Assembly: GCA_028752905.1 (NCBI GenBank)
Contig: JAQNBH010000021.1
Coordinates: forward strand, 154,501-218,500
Direction: 5' to 3'
Length of the DNA: 64,000 bases
DNA from: Cladorhizidae sp. MBARI D1340-BT2
Lineage: Eukaryota; Porifera; Demospongiae; Poecilosclerida; Cladorhizidae
How positions within the stretch are numbered: the stretch's first letter is position 1; each line of letters opens with the position of its first letter. This document shows positions 10,407 through 23,950 of the stretch, in pieces. The notes under the pieces are model-generated. The model was not told where the DNA came from. It worked only from the letters and a program-made list of their open reading frames with translations, and did no database searches. Position numbers and translations under genes: made by a program.

Positions 10407-11314
10407 TCAAATCACCATAACTTGCTAATACTTAGAGTACTCAAAATTTTGGCACGTACAAAAGACAGATAATTAGAAGGGCTATCCGGTGATATAAAAC
10501 TTATCTTTTTTGGGTAAAGTATAGAAAAGTTATGAGCTTTACGGCAAAAAAGCAAGATTTTTGGGGGGGAAATGAGAAACATATAGACCAAATTAGGGCA
10601 AATATCAAGATAGAGAACACATAATGAAACCTATCATTCGAATCATATCAAGTCCATTACAGTGAAGTATGCAGAATATTATGGATGTTTGATATCAACA
10701 GAGAGCACAGGGAGAGACCTATCTTAATAGCTATATATCAAGTTTATACAGTGAAGTGTGGAGAATCTATGAAGCTAACCTGTTTAGCATCAAGATAGAG
10801 AACACATAGAGAAACCTATCTTGTGATTCTATGTATGCAGAATATACGGATGTTTGGTATCAAGAGAGAGAACAGAGAGAGGCCTACCTTTAGAGCTATA
10901 TATCAAGTCTATTCAGTGAAGTGTGGAGAATCTATGAAGCTAACATGTTTAGCTCAAGATAGAGAACACTGAGAGATACCTATCTTGCAAGTCCATTACA
11001 GTGAAGTGTGCAGAATATATGGATGTTTGGTGTCAAGAGAGAGCACTTAGAGAGTCCTATCTTAATAGCTATACATCAAGTCTATTCAGTGAAGTGTGGA
11101 TAATCTACGAAGCTAACATGTTTAGCATCAAGTAAGAGTACAATTCATAACTGCCCTAATTAACAAGACCAAAGTCCCAGATTTTGTCAACTGATAGAGA
11201 AGGCCCTTATCTGCAACATGTCAACAGATTATCAATAAATGTAGTGGTTTTTCACTGGCAGGCCACCGCTTTGGCAACTGGAAAACGCCAGGAAAGATCG
11301 CAAACCTTACCACT
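10407..11314 (+). repeat. Monomer 13, B/D hybrid
   Basis: 908 bp. The leader is B, the second half is D (TCAAGTCTATTC, GGTGTCAAGAG). Carries GAAGTATGCAG in U1 in place of GAAGTGTGCAG. Tract T5G7A3. Confidence 0.92.
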
Positions 11315-12222
11315 TCAAATCACCATAACTTGCTAATACTTAGAGTACTCAAAATTTTGGCACGTACAAAAGACAGATAATTAGAAGGGCTATCCGGTGA
11401 TATAAAACTTATCTTTTTTGGGTAAAGTATAGAAAAGTTATGAGCTTTACGGCAAAAAAGCAAGATTTTTGGGGGAAAAATGAGAAACATATAGACCAAA
11501 TTAGGGCAAATATCAAGATAGAGAACACATAATGAAACCTATCATTCGAATCATATCAAGTCCATTACAGTGAAGTATGCAGAATATTATGGATGTTTGA
11601 TATCAACAGAGAGCACAGGGAGAGACCTATCTTAATAGCTATATATCAAGTTTATACAGTGAAGTGTGGAGAATCTATGAAGCTAACCTGTTTAGCATCA
11701 AGATAGAGAACACATAGAGAAACCTATCTTGTGATTCTATGTATGCAGAATATACGGATGTTTGGTATCAAGAGAGAGAACAGAGAGAGGCCTACCTTTA
11801 GAGCTATATATCAAGTCTATTCAGTGAAGTGTGGAGAATCTATGAAGCTAACATGTTTAGCTCAAGATAGAGAACACTGAGAGATACCTATCTTGCAAGT
11901 CCATTACAGTGAAGTGTGCAGAATATATGGATGTTTGGTGTCAAGAGAGAGCACTTAGAGAGTCCTATCTTAATAGCTATACATCAAGTCTATTCAGTGA
12001 AGTGTGGATAATCTACGAAGCTAACATGTTTAGCATCAAGTAAGAGTACAATTCATAACTGCCCTAATTAACAAGACCAAAGTCCCAGATTTTGTCAACT
12101 GATAGAGAAGGCCCTTATCTGCAACATGTCAACAGATTATCAATAAATGTAGTGGTTTTTCACTGGCAGGCCACCGCTTTGGCAACTGGAAAACGCCAGG
12201 AAAGATCGCAAACCTTACCACT
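11315..12222 (+). repeat. Monomer 14, B/D hybrid
   Basis: 908 bp, same haplotype as monomer 13 including GAAGTATGCAG, but tract T5G5A5. Confidence 0.92.
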
Positions 12223-13130
12223 TCAAATCACCATAACTTGCTAATACTTAGAGTACTCAAAATTTTGGCACGTACAAAAGACAGATAATTAGAAGGGCTA
12301 TCCGGTGATATAAAACTTATCTTTTTTGGGTAAAGTATAGAAAAGTTATGAGCTTTACGGCAAAAAAGCAAGATTTTTGGGGGGGAAATGAGAAACATAT
12401 AGACCAAATTAGGGCAAATATCAAGATAGAGAACACATAATGAAACCTATCATTCGAATCATATCAAGTCCATTACAGTGAAGTATGCAGAATATTATGG
12501 ATGTTTGATATCAACAGAGAGCACAGGGAGAGACCTATCTTAATAGCTATATATCAAGTTTATACAGTGAAGTGTGGAGAATCTATGAAGCTAACCTGTT
12601 TAGCATCAAGATAGAGAACACATAGAGAAACCTATCTTGTGATTCTATGTATGCAGAATATACGGATGTTTGGTATCAAGAGAGAGAACAGAGAGAGGCC
12701 TACCTTTAGAGCTATATATCAAGTCTATTCAGTGAAGTGTGGAGAATCTATGAAGCTAACATGTTTAGCTCAAGATAGAGAACACTGAGAGATACCTATC
12801 TTGCAAGTCCATTACAGTGAAGTGTGCAGAATATATGGATGTTTGGTGTCAAGAGAGAGCACTTAGAGAGTCCTATCTTAATAGCTATACATCAAGTCTA
12901 TTCAGTGAAGTGTGGATAATCTACGAAGCTAACATGTTTAGCATCAAGTAAGAGTACAATTCATAACTGCCCTAATTAACAAGACCAAAGTCCCAGATTT
13001 TGTCAACTGATAGAGAAGGCCCTTATCTGCAACATGTCAACAGATTATCAATAAATGTAGTGGTTTTTCACTGGCAGGCCACCGCTTTGGCAACTGGAAA
13101 ACGCCAGGAAAGATCGCAAACCTTACCACT
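12223..13130 (+). repeat. Monomer 15, B/D hybrid
   Basis: 908 bp, matching monomer 13 including tract T5G7A3, which suggests that a two-monomer unit (1816 bp) was duplicated. Confidence 0.92.
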
Positions 13131-14038
13131 TCAAATCACCATAACTTGCTAATACTTAGAGTACTCAAAATTTTGGCACGTACAAAAGACAGATAATTAG
13201 AAGGGCTATCCGGTGATATAAAACTTATCTTTTTTGGGTAAAGTATAGAAAAGTTATGAGCTTTACGGCAAAAAAGCAAGATTTTTGGGGGAAAAATGAG
13301 AAACATATAGACCAAATTAGGGCAAATATCAAGATAGAGAACACATAATGAAACCTATCATTCGAATCATATCAAGTCCATTACAGTGAAGTATGCAGAA
13401 TATTATGGATGTTTGATATCAACAGAGAGCACAGGGAGAGACCTATCTTAATAGCTATATATCAAGTTTATACAGTGAAGTGTGGAGAATCTATGAAGCT
13501 AACCTGTTTAGCATCAAGATAGAGAACACATAGAGAAACCTATCTTGTGATTCTATGTATGCAGAATATACGGATGTTTGGTATCAAGAGAGAGAACAGA
13601 GAGAGGCCTACCTTTAGAGCTATATATCAACTCTATTCAGTGAAGTGTGGAGAATCTATGAAGCTAACATGTTTAGCTCAAGATAGAGAACACTGAGAGA
13701 TACCTATCTTGCAAGTCCATTACAGTGAAGTGTGCAGAATATATGGATGTTTGGTATCAAGAGAGAGCACTTAGAGAGTCCTATCTTAATAGCTATACAT
13801 CAAGTCTATTCAGTGAAGTGTGGATAATCTACGAAGCTAACATGTTTAGCATCAAGTAAGAGTACAATTCATAACTGCCCTAATTAACAAGACCAAAGTC
13901 CCAGATTTTGTCAACTGATAGAGAAGGCCCTTATCTGCAACATGTCAACAGATTATCAATAAATGTAGTGGTTTTTCACTGGCAGGCCACCGCTTTGGCA
14001 ACTGGAAAATGCCAGGAAAGATCGCAAACCTCACCACT
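13131..14038 (+). repeat. Monomer 16, B with GAAGTATGCAG
   Basis: 908 bp. The front half is like monomer 14 (GAAGTATGCAG, T5G5A5); the back half returns to ordinary B (TCAACTCTATTC, GGTATCAAGAG). Private AAAATGCCAGG, a CpG to TpG change in the tail. Confidence 0.92.
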
Positions 14039-14782
14039 TCAAATCACCATAACTTGCTAATACTTAGAGTACTCAAAATTTTGGCACATACAAAAGACAG
14101 ATAATTAGAAGGGCTATCCAGTGATATACATATTATCCTTTTTGGGTAAAGTGTAGAAATGTTATGAGCTTTACGGCAAAATAACAAGATTTTTGGGGGA
14201 AAAAAGAGAAACATATAGACCAAATTAGGGCAAATATCAAGATAGAGAACACATAATGAAACCTATCATTCGAATCATATCAAGTCCATTACAGTGAAGT
14301 GTGCAGAATATTATGGATGTTTGATATCAACAGAGAGCACAGGGAGAGACCTATCTTAATAGCTATATATCAAGTTTACACAGTGAAGTGTGGAGAATCT
14401 ATGAAGCTAACCTGTTTAGCATCAAGATAGAGAACACTGAGAGATACCTATCTTGCAAGTCCATTACAGTGAAGTGTGCAGAATATATGGATGTTTGGTA
14501 TCAAGAGAGAGCACTTAGAGAGTCCTATCTTAATAGCTATACATCAAGTCTATTCAGTGAAGTGTGGATAATCTACGAAGCTAACATGTTTAGCATCAAG
14601 TAAGAGTACAATTCATAACTGCCCCAATTAACAAGACCAAAGTCCCAGATTTTGTCAACTGATAGAGAAGGCCCTTATCTGCAACATGTCAACAGATTAT
14701 CAATAAATGTAGTGGTTTTTCACTGGCAGGCCACCGCTTTGGCAACTGGAAAACGCCAGGAAAGATCGCAAACCTTACCACT
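14039..14782 (+). repeat. Monomer 17, short form S
   Basis: 744 bp; TTTACACAG and GCCCCAATT. First of seven consecutive S-B dimers. Confidence 0.93.
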
Positions 14783-15690
14783 TCAAATCACCATAACTTG
14801 CTAATACTTAGAGTACTCAAAATTTTGGCACGTACAAAAGACAGATAATTAGAAGGGCTATCCGGTGATATAAAACTTATCTTTTTTGGGTAAAGTATAG
14901 AAAAGTTATGAGCTTTACGGCAAAAAAGCAAGATTTTTGGGGAAAAAATGAGAAACATATAGACCAAATTAGGGCAAATATCAAGATAGAGAACACATAA
15001 TGAAACCTATCATTCGAATCATATCAAGTCCATTACAGTGAAGTGTGCAGAATATTATGGATGTTTGATATCAACAGAGAGCACAGGGAGAGACCTATCT
15101 TAATAGCTATATATCAAGTTTATACAGTGAAGTGTGGAGAATCTATGAAGCTAACCTGTTTAGCATCAAGATAGAGAACACATAGAGAAACCTATCTTGT
15201 GATTCTATGTATGCAGAATATACGGATGTTTGGTATCAAGAGAGAGAACAGAGAGAGGCCTACCTTTAGAGCTATATATCAACTCTATTCAGTGAAGTGT
15301 GGAGAATCTATGAAGCTAACATGTTTAGCTCAAGATAGAGAACACTGAGAGATACCTATCTTGCAAGTCCATTACAGTGAAGTGTGCAGAATATATGGAT
15401 GTTTGGTATCAAGAGAGAGCACTTAGAGAGTCCTATCTTAATAGCTATACATCAAGTCTATTCAGTGAAGTGTGGATAATCTACGAAGCTAACATGTTTA
15501 GCATCAAGTAAGAGTACAATTCATAACTGCCCTAATTAACAAGACCAAAGTCCCAGATTTTGTCAACTGATAGAGAAGGCCCTTATCTGCAACATGTCAA
15601 CAGATTATCAATAAATGTAGTGGTTTTTCACTGGCAGGCCACCGCTTTGGCAACTGGAAAACGCCAGGAAAGATCGAAAACCTCACCACT
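14783..15690 (+). repeat. Monomer 18, long form B
   Basis: 908 bp. GATCGAAAACC near its end is shared only with monomer 22, exactly 3304 bp downstream. Confidence 0.93.
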
Positions 15691-16434
15691 TCAAATCACC
15701 ATAACTTGCTAATACTTAGAGTACTCAAAATTTTGGCACATACAAAAGACAGATAATTAGAAGGGCTATCCAGTGATATACATATTATCCTTTTTGGGTA
15801 AAGTGTAGAAATGTTATGAGCTTTACGGCAAAATAACAAGATTTTTGGGGGAAAAAAGAGAAACATATAGACCAAATTAGGGCAAATATCAAGATAGAGA
15901 ACACATAATGAAACCTATCATTCGAATCATATCAAGTCCATTACAGTGAAGTGTGCAGAATATTATGGATGTTTGATATCAACAGAGAGCACAGGGAGAG
16001 ACCTATCTTAATAGCTATATATCAAGTTTACACAGTGAAGTGTGGAGAATCTATGAAGCTAACCTGTTTAGCATCAAGATAGAGAACACTGAGAGATACC
16101 TATCTTGCAAGTCCATTACAGTGAAGTGTGCAGAATATATGGATGTTTGGTATCAAGAGAGAGCACTTAGAGAGTCCTATCTTAATAGCTATACATCAAG
16201 TCTATTCAGTGAAGTGTGGATAATCTACGAAGCTAACATGTTTAGCATCAAGTAAGAGTACAATTCATAACTGCCCTAATTAACAAGACCAAAGTCCCAG
16301 ATTTTGTCAACTGATAGAGAAGGCCCTTATCTGCAACATGTCAACAGATTATCAATAAATGTAGTGGTTTTTCACTGGCAGGCCACCGCTTTGGCAACTG
16401 GAAAACGCCAGGAAAGATCGCAAACCTTACCACT
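15691..16434 (+). repeat. Monomer 19, short form S
   Basis: 744 bp; TTTACACAG with GCCCTAATT, unlike its neighbours 17 and 21. Confidence 0.93.
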
Positions 16435-17342
16435 TCAAATCACCATAACTTGCTAATACTTAGAGTACTCAAAATTTTGGTACGTACAAAAGACAGATAA
16501 TTAGAAGGGCTATCCGGTGATATAAAACTTATCTTTTTTGGGTAAAGTATAGAAAAGTTATGAGCTTTACGGCAAAAAAGCAAGATTTTTGGGGGAAAAA
16601 TGAGAAACATATAGACCAAATTAGGGCAAATATCAAGATAGAGAACACATAATGAAACCTATCATTCGAATCATATCAAGTCCATTACAGTGAAGTGTGC
16701 AGAATATTATGGATGTTTGATATCAACAGAGAGCACAGGGAGAGACCTATCTTAATAGCTATATATCAAGTTTATACAGTGAAGTGTGGAGAATCTATGA
16801 TGCTAACCTGTTTAGCATCAAGATAGAGAACACATAGAGAAACCTATCTTGTGATTCTATGTATGCAGAATATACGGATGTTTGGTATCAAGAGAGAGAA
16901 CAGAGAGAGGCCTACCTTTAGAGCTATATATCAACTCTATTCAGTGAAGTGTGGAGAATCTATGAAGCTAACATGTTTAGCTCAAGATAGAGAACACTGA
17001 GAGATACCTATCTTGCAAGTCCATTACAGTGAAGTGTGCAGAATATATGGATGTTTGGTATCAAGAGAGAGCACTAAGAGAGTCCTATCTTAATAGCTAT
17101 ACATCAAGTCTATTCAGAGAAGTGTGGATAATCTACGAAGCTAACATGTTTAGCATCAAGTAAGAGTACAATTCATAACTGCCCTAATTAACAAGACCAA
17201 AGTCCCAGATTTTGTCAACTGATAGAGAAGGCCCTTATCTGCAACATGTCAACAGATTATCAATAAATGTAGTGGTTTTTCACTGGCAGGCCACCGCTTT
17301 GGCAACTGGAAAACGCCAGGAAAGATCGCAAACCTCACCACT
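16435..17342 (+). repeat. Monomer 20, long form B
   Basis: 908 bp. GGTACGTAC, CTATGATGCTAACC and TTCAGAGAAGTG form a haplotype shared with monomer 24. CACTAAGAG is private. Confidence 0.93.
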
Positions 17343-18086
17343 TCAAATCACCATAACTTGCTAATACTTAGAGTACTCAAAATTTTGGCACATACAAAAG
17401 ACAGATAATTAGAAGGGCTATCCAGTGATATACATATTATCCTTTTTGGGTAAAGTGTAGAAATGTTATGAGCTTTACGGCAAAATAACAAGATTTTTGG
17501 GGGAAAAAAGAGAAACATATAGACCAAATTAGGGCAAATATCAAGATAGAGAACACATAATGAAACCTATCATTCGAATCATATCAAGTCCATTACAGTG
17601 AAGTGTGCAGAATATTATGGATGTTTGATATCAACAGAGAGCACAGGGAGAGACCTATCTTAATAGCTATATATCAAGTTTATACAGTGAAGTGTGGAGA
17701 ATCTATGAAGCTAACCTGTTTAGCATCAAGATAGAGAACACTGAGAGATACCTATCTTGCAAGTCCATTACAGTGAAGTGTGCAGAATATATGGATGTTT
17801 GGTATCAAGAGAGAGCACTTAGAGAGTCCTATCTTAATAGCTATACATCAAGTCTATTCAGTGAAGTGTGGATAATCTACGAAGCTAACATGTTTAGCAT
17901 CAAGTAAGAGTACAATTCATAACTGCCCCAATTAACAAGACCAAAGTCCCAGATTTTGTCAACTGATAGAGAAGGCCCTTATCTGCAACATGTCAACAGA
18001 TTATCAATAAATGTAGTGGTTTTTCACTGGCAGGCCACCGCTTTGGCAACTGGAAAACGCCAGGAAAGATCGCAAACCTTACCACT
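17343..18086 (+). repeat. Monomer 21, short form S
   Basis: 744 bp; TTTATACAG, as in long copies, replaces the usual short-form TTTACACAG; GCCCCAATT. Confidence 0.93.
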
Positions 18087-18994
18087 TCAAATCACCATAA
18101 CTTGCTAATACTTAGAGTACTCAAAATTTTGGCACGTACAAAAGACAGATAATTAGAAGGGCTATCCGGTGATATAAAACTTATCTTTTTTGGGTAAAGT
18201 ATAGAAAAGTTATGAGCTTTACGGCAAAAAAGCAAGATTTTTGGGGAAAAAATGAGAAACATATAGACCAAATTAGGGCAAATATCAAGATAGAGAACAC
18301 ATAATGAAACCTATCATTCGAATCATATCAAGTCCATTACAGTGAAGTGTGCAGAATATTATGGATGTTTGATATCAACAGAGAGCACAGGGAGAGACCT
18401 ATCTTAATAGCTATATATCAAGTTTATACAGTGAAGTGTGGAGAATCTATGAAGCTAACCTGTTTAGCATCAAGATAGAGAACACATAGAGAAACCTATC
18501 TTGTGATTCTATGTATGCAGAATATACGGATGTTTGGTATCAAGAGAGAGAACAGAGAGAGGCCTACCTTTAGAGCTATATATCAACTCTATTCAGTGAA
18601 GTGTGGAGAATCTATGAAGCTAACATGTTTAGCTCAAGATAGAGAACACTGAGAGATACCTATCTTGCAAGTCCATTACAGTGAAGTGTGCAGAATATAT
18701 GGATGTTTGGTATCAAGAGAGAGCACTTAGAGAGTCCTATCTTAATAGCTATACATCAAGTCTATTCAGTGAAGTGTGGATAATCTACGAAGCTAACATG
18801 TTTAGCATCAAGTAAGAGTACAATTCATAACTGCCCTAATTAACAAGACCAAAGTCCCAGATTTTGTCAACTGATAGAGAAGGCCCTTATCTGCAACATG
18901 TCAACAGATTATCAATAAATGTAGTGGTTTTTCACTGGCAGGCCACCGCTTTGGCAACTGGAAAACGCCAGGAAAGATCGAAAACCTCACCACT
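18087..18994 (+). repeat. Monomer 22, long form B
   Basis: 908 bp with GATCGAAAACC, the partner of monomer 18. Confidence 0.93.
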
Positions 18995-19738
18995 TCAAAT
19001 CACCATAACTTGCTAATACTTAGAGTACTCAAAATTTTGGCACATACAAAAGACAGATAATTAGAAGGGCTATCCAGTGATATACATATTATCCTTTTTG
19101 GGTAAAGTGTAGAAATGTTATGAGCTTTACGGCAAAATAACAAGATTTTTGGGGGAAAAAAGAGAAACATATAGACCAAATTAGGGCAAATATCAAGATA
19201 GAGAACACATAATGAAACCTATCATTCGAATCATATCAAGTCCATTACAGTGAAGTGTGCAGAATATTATGGATGTTTGATATCAACAGAGAGCACAGGG
19301 AGAGACCTATCTTAATAGCTATATATCAAGTTTACACAGTGAAGTGTGGAGAATCTATGAAGCTAACCTGTTTAGCATCAAGATAGAGAACACTGAGAGA
19401 TACCTATCTTGCAAGTCCATTACAGTGAAGTGTGCAGAATATATGGATGTTTGGTATCAAGAGAGAGCACTTAGAGAGTCCTATCTTAATAGCTATACAT
19501 CAAGTCTATTCAGTGAAGTGTGGATAATCTACGAAGCTAACATGTTTAGCATCAAGTAAGAGTACAATTCATAACTGCCCCAATTAACAAGACCAAAGTC
19601 CCAGATTTTGTCAACTGATAGAGAAGGCCCTTATCTGCAACATGTCAACAGATTATCAATAAATGTAGTGGTTTTTCACTGGCAGGCCACCGCTTTGGCA
19701 ACTGGAAAACGCCAGGAAAGATCGCAAACCTTACCACT
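18995..19738 (+). repeat. Monomer 23, short form S
   Basis: 744 bp; TTTACACAG and GCCCCAATT. Confidence 0.93.
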
Positions 19739-20646
19739 TCAAATCACCATAACTTGCTAATACTTAGAGTACTCAAAATTTTGGTACGTACAAAAGACAG
19801 ATAATTAGAAGGGCTATCCGGTGATATAAAACTTATCTTTTTTGGGTAAAGTATAGAAAAGTTATGAGCTTTACGGCAAAAAAGCAAGATTTTTGGGGGA
19901 AAAATGAGAAACATATAGACCAAATTAGGGCAAATATCAAGATAGAGAACACATAATGAAACCTATCATTCGAATCATATCAAGTCCATTACAGTGAAGT
20001 GTGCAGAATATTATGGATGTTTGATATCAACAGAGAGCACAGGGAGAGACCTATCTTAATAGCTATATATCAAGTTTATACAGTGAAGTGTGGAGAATCT
20101 ATGATGCTAACCTGTTTAGCATCAAGATAGAGAACACATAGAGAAACCTATCTTGTGATTCTATGTATGCAGAATATACGGATGTTTGGTATCAAGAGAG
20201 AGAACAGAGAGAGGCCTACCTTTAGAGCTATATATCAACTCTATTCAGTGAAGTGTGGAGAATCTATGAAGCTAACATGTTTAGCTCAAGATAGAGAACA
20301 CTGAGAGATACCTATCTTGCAAGTCCATTACAGTGAAGTGTGCAGAATATATGGATGTTTGGTATCAAGAGAGAGCACTTAGAGAGTCCTATCTTAATAG
20401 CTATACATCAAGTCTATTCAGAGAAGTGTGGATAATCTACGAAGCTAACATGTTTAGCATCAAGTAAGAGTACAATTCATAACTGCCCTAATTAACAAGA
20501 CCAAAGTCCCAGATTTTGTCAACTGATAGAGAAGGCCCTTATCTGCAACATGTCAACAGATTATCAATAAATGTAGTGGTTTTTCACTGGCAGGCCACCG
20601 CTTTGGCAACTGGAAAACGCCAGGAAAGATCGCAAACCTCACCACT
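19739..20646 (+). repeat. Monomer 24, long form B
   Basis: 908 bp with the GGTACGTAC, GATGCTAACC, TTCAGAGAAG haplotype of monomer 20. Confidence 0.93.
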
Positions 20647-21390
20647 TCAAATCACCATAACTTGCTAATACTTAGAGTACTCAAAATTTTGGCACATACA
20701 AAAGACAGATAATTAGAAGGGCTATCCAGTGATATACATATTATCCTTTTTGGGTAAAGTGTAGAAATGTTATGAGCTTTACGGCAAAATAACAAGATTT
20801 TTGGGGGGAAAAAGAGAAACATATAGACCAAATTAGGGCAAATATCAAGATAGAGAACACATAATGAAACCTATCATTCGAATCATATCAAGTCCATTAC
20901 AGTGAAGTGTGCAGAATATTATGGATGTTTGATATCAACAGAGAGCACAGGGAGAGACCTATCTTAATAGCTATATATCAAGTTTATACAGTGAAGTGTG
21001 GAGAATCTATGAAGCTAACCTGTTTAGCATCAAGATAGAGAACACTGAGAGATACCTATCTTGCAAGTCCATTACAGTGAAGTGTGCAGAATATATGGAT
21101 GTTTGGTATCAAGAGAGAGCACTTAGAGAGTCCTATCTTAATAGCTATACATCAAGTCTATTCAGTGAAGTGTGGATAATCTACGAAGCTAACATGTTTA
21201 GCATCAAGTAAGAGTACAATTCATAACTGCCCCAATTAACAAGACCAAAGTCCCAGATTTTGTCAACTGATAGAGAAGGCCCTTATCTGCAACATGTCAA
21301 CAGATTATCAATAAATGTAGTGGTTTTTCACTGGCAGGCCACCGCTTTGGCAACTGGAAAACGCCAGGAAAGATCGCAAACCTTACCACT
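20647..21390 (+). repeat. Monomer 25, short form S
   Basis: 744 bp; TTTATACAG, GCCCCAATT, tract T5G6A5. Confidence 0.93.
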
Positions 21391-22298
21391 TCAAATCACC
21401 ATAACTTGCTAATACTTAGAGTACTCAAAATTTTGGCACGTACAAAAGACAGATAATTAGAAGGGCTATCCGGTGATATAAAACTTATCTTTTTTGGGTA
21501 AAGTATAGAAAAGTTATGAGCTTTACGGCAAAAAAGCAAGATTTTTGGGGAAAAAATGAGAAACATATAGACCAAATTAGGGCAAATATCAAGATAGAGA
21601 ACACATAATGAAACCTATCATTCGAATCATATCAAGTCCATTACAGTGAAGTGTGCAGAATATTATGGATGTTTGATATCAACAGAGAGCACAGGGAGAG
21701 ACCTATCTTAATAGCTATATATCAAGTTTATACAGTGAAGTGTGGAGAATCTATGAAGCTAACCTGTTTAGCATCAAGATAGAGAACACATAGAGAAACC
21801 TATCTTGTGATTCTATGTATGCAGAATATACGGATGTTTGGTATCAAGAGAGAGAACAGAGAGAGGCCTACCTTTAGAGCTATATATCAACTCTATTCAG
21901 TGAAGTGTGGAGAATCTATGAAGCTAACATGTTTAGCTCAAGATAGAGAACACTGAGAGATACCTATCTTGCAAGTCCATTACAGTGAAGTGTGCAGAAT
22001 ATATGGATGTTTGGTATCAAGAGAGAGCACTTAGAGAGTCCTATCTTAATAGCTATACATCAAGTCTATTCAGTGAAGTGTGGATAATCTACGAAGCTAA
22101 CATGTTTAGCATCAAGTAAGAGTACAATTCATAACTGCCCTAATTAACAAGACCAAAGTCCCAGATTTTGTCAACTGATAGAGAAGGCCCTTATCTGCAA
22201 CATGTCAACAGATTATCAATAAATGTAGTGGTTTTTCACTGGCAGGCCACCGCTTTGGCAACTGGAAAACGCCAGGAAAGATCGCAAACCTCACCACT
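21391..22298 (+). repeat. Monomer 26, long form B
   Basis: 908 bp plain B, tract T5G4A6, no private change seen. Confidence 0.93.
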
Positions 22299-23042
22299 TC
22301 AAATCACCATAACTTGCTAATACTTAGAGTACTCAAAATTTTGGCACATACAAAAGACAGATAATTAGAAGGGCTATCCAGTGATATACATATTATCCTT
22401 TTTGGGTAAAGTGTAGAAATGTTATGAGCTTTACGGCAAAATAACAAGATTTTTGGGGGAAAAAAGAGAAACATATAGACCAAATTAGGGCAAATATCAA
22501 GATAGAGAACACATAATGAAACCTATCATTCGAATCATATCAAGTCCATTACAGTGAAGTGTGCAGAATATTATGGATGTTTGATATCAACAGAGAGCAC
22601 AGGGAGAGACCTATCTTAATAGCTATATATCAAGTTTATACAGTGAAGTGTGGAGAATCTATGAAGCTAACCTGTTTAGCATCAAGATAGAGAACACTGA
22701 GAGATACCTATCTTGCAAGTCCATTACAGTGAAGTGTGCAGAATATATGGATGTTTGGTATCAAGAGAGAGCACTTAGAGAGTCCTATCTTAATAGCTAT
22801 ACATCAAGTCTATTCAGTGAAGTGTGGATAATCTACGAAGCTAACATGTTTAGCATCAAGTAAGAGTACAATTCATAACTGCCCCAATTAACAAGACCAA
22901 AGTCCCAGATTTTGTCAACTGATAGAGAAGGCCCTTATCTGCAACATGTCAACAGATTATCAATAAATGTAGTGGTTTTTCACTGGCAGGCCACCGCTTT
23001 GGCAACTGGAAAACGCCAGGAAAGATCGCAAACCTTACCACT
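22299..23042 (+). repeat. Monomer 27, short form S
   Basis: 744 bp; TTTATACAG and GCCCCAATT as in monomer 25, so dimers 25-26 and 27-28 are near-identical neighbours. Confidence 0.93.
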
Positions 23043-23950
23043 TCAAATCACCATAACTTGCTAATACTTAGAGTACTCAAAATTTTGGCACGTACAAAAG
23101 ACAGATAATTAGAAGGGCTATCCGGTGATATAAAACTTATCTTTTTTGGGTAAAGTATAGAAAAGTTATGAGCTTTACGGCAAAAAAGCAAGATTTTTGG
23201 GGAAAAAATGAGAAACATATAGACCAAATTAGGGCAAATATCAAGATAGAGAACACATAATGAAACCTATCATTCGAATCATATCAAGTCCATTACAGTG
23301 AAGTGTGCAGAATATTATGGATGTTTGATATCAACAGAGAGCACAGGGAGAGACCTATCTTAATAGCTATATATCAAGTTTATACAGTGAAGTGTGGAGA
23401 ATCTATGAAGCTAACCTGTTTAGCATCAAGATAGAGAACACATAGAGAAACCTATCTTGTGATTCTATGTATGCAGAATATACGGATGTTTGGTATCAAG
23501 AGAGAGAACAGAGAGAGGCCTACCTTTAGAGCTATATATCAACTCTATTCAGTGAAGTGTGGAGAATCTATGAAGCTAACATGTTTAGCTCAAGATAGAG
23601 AACACTGAGAGATACCTATCTTGCAAGTCCATTACAGTGAAGTGTGCAGAATATATGGATGTTTGGTATCAAGAGAGAGCACTTAGAGAGTCCTATCTTA
23701 ATAGCTATACATCAAGTCTATTCAGTGAAGTGTGGATAATCTACGAAGCTAACATGTTTAGCATCAAGTAAGAGTACAATTCATAACTGCCCTAATTAAC
23801 AAGACCAAAGTCCCAGATTTTGTCAACTGATAGAGAAGGCCCTTATCTGCAACATGTCAACAGATTATCAATAAATGTAGTGGTTTTTCACTGGCAGGCC
23901 ACCGCTTTGGCAACTGGAAAACGCCAGGAAAGATCGCAAACCTCACCACT
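23043..23950 (+). repeat. Monomer 28, long form B
   Basis: 908 bp plain B, tract T5G4A6, matching monomer 26. Confidence 0.93.

Larger units (their letters stand above)
10407..14038 (+). repeat. Run of four B-type monomers with GAAGTATGCAG
   Basis: Monomers 13-16 all carry GAAGTATGCAG, and tract states alternate T5G7A3, T5G5A5, T5G7A3, T5G5A5. This suggests duplication of a 1816-bp two-monomer unit, with the last copy joined to ordinary B in its second half. Confidence 0.7.
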
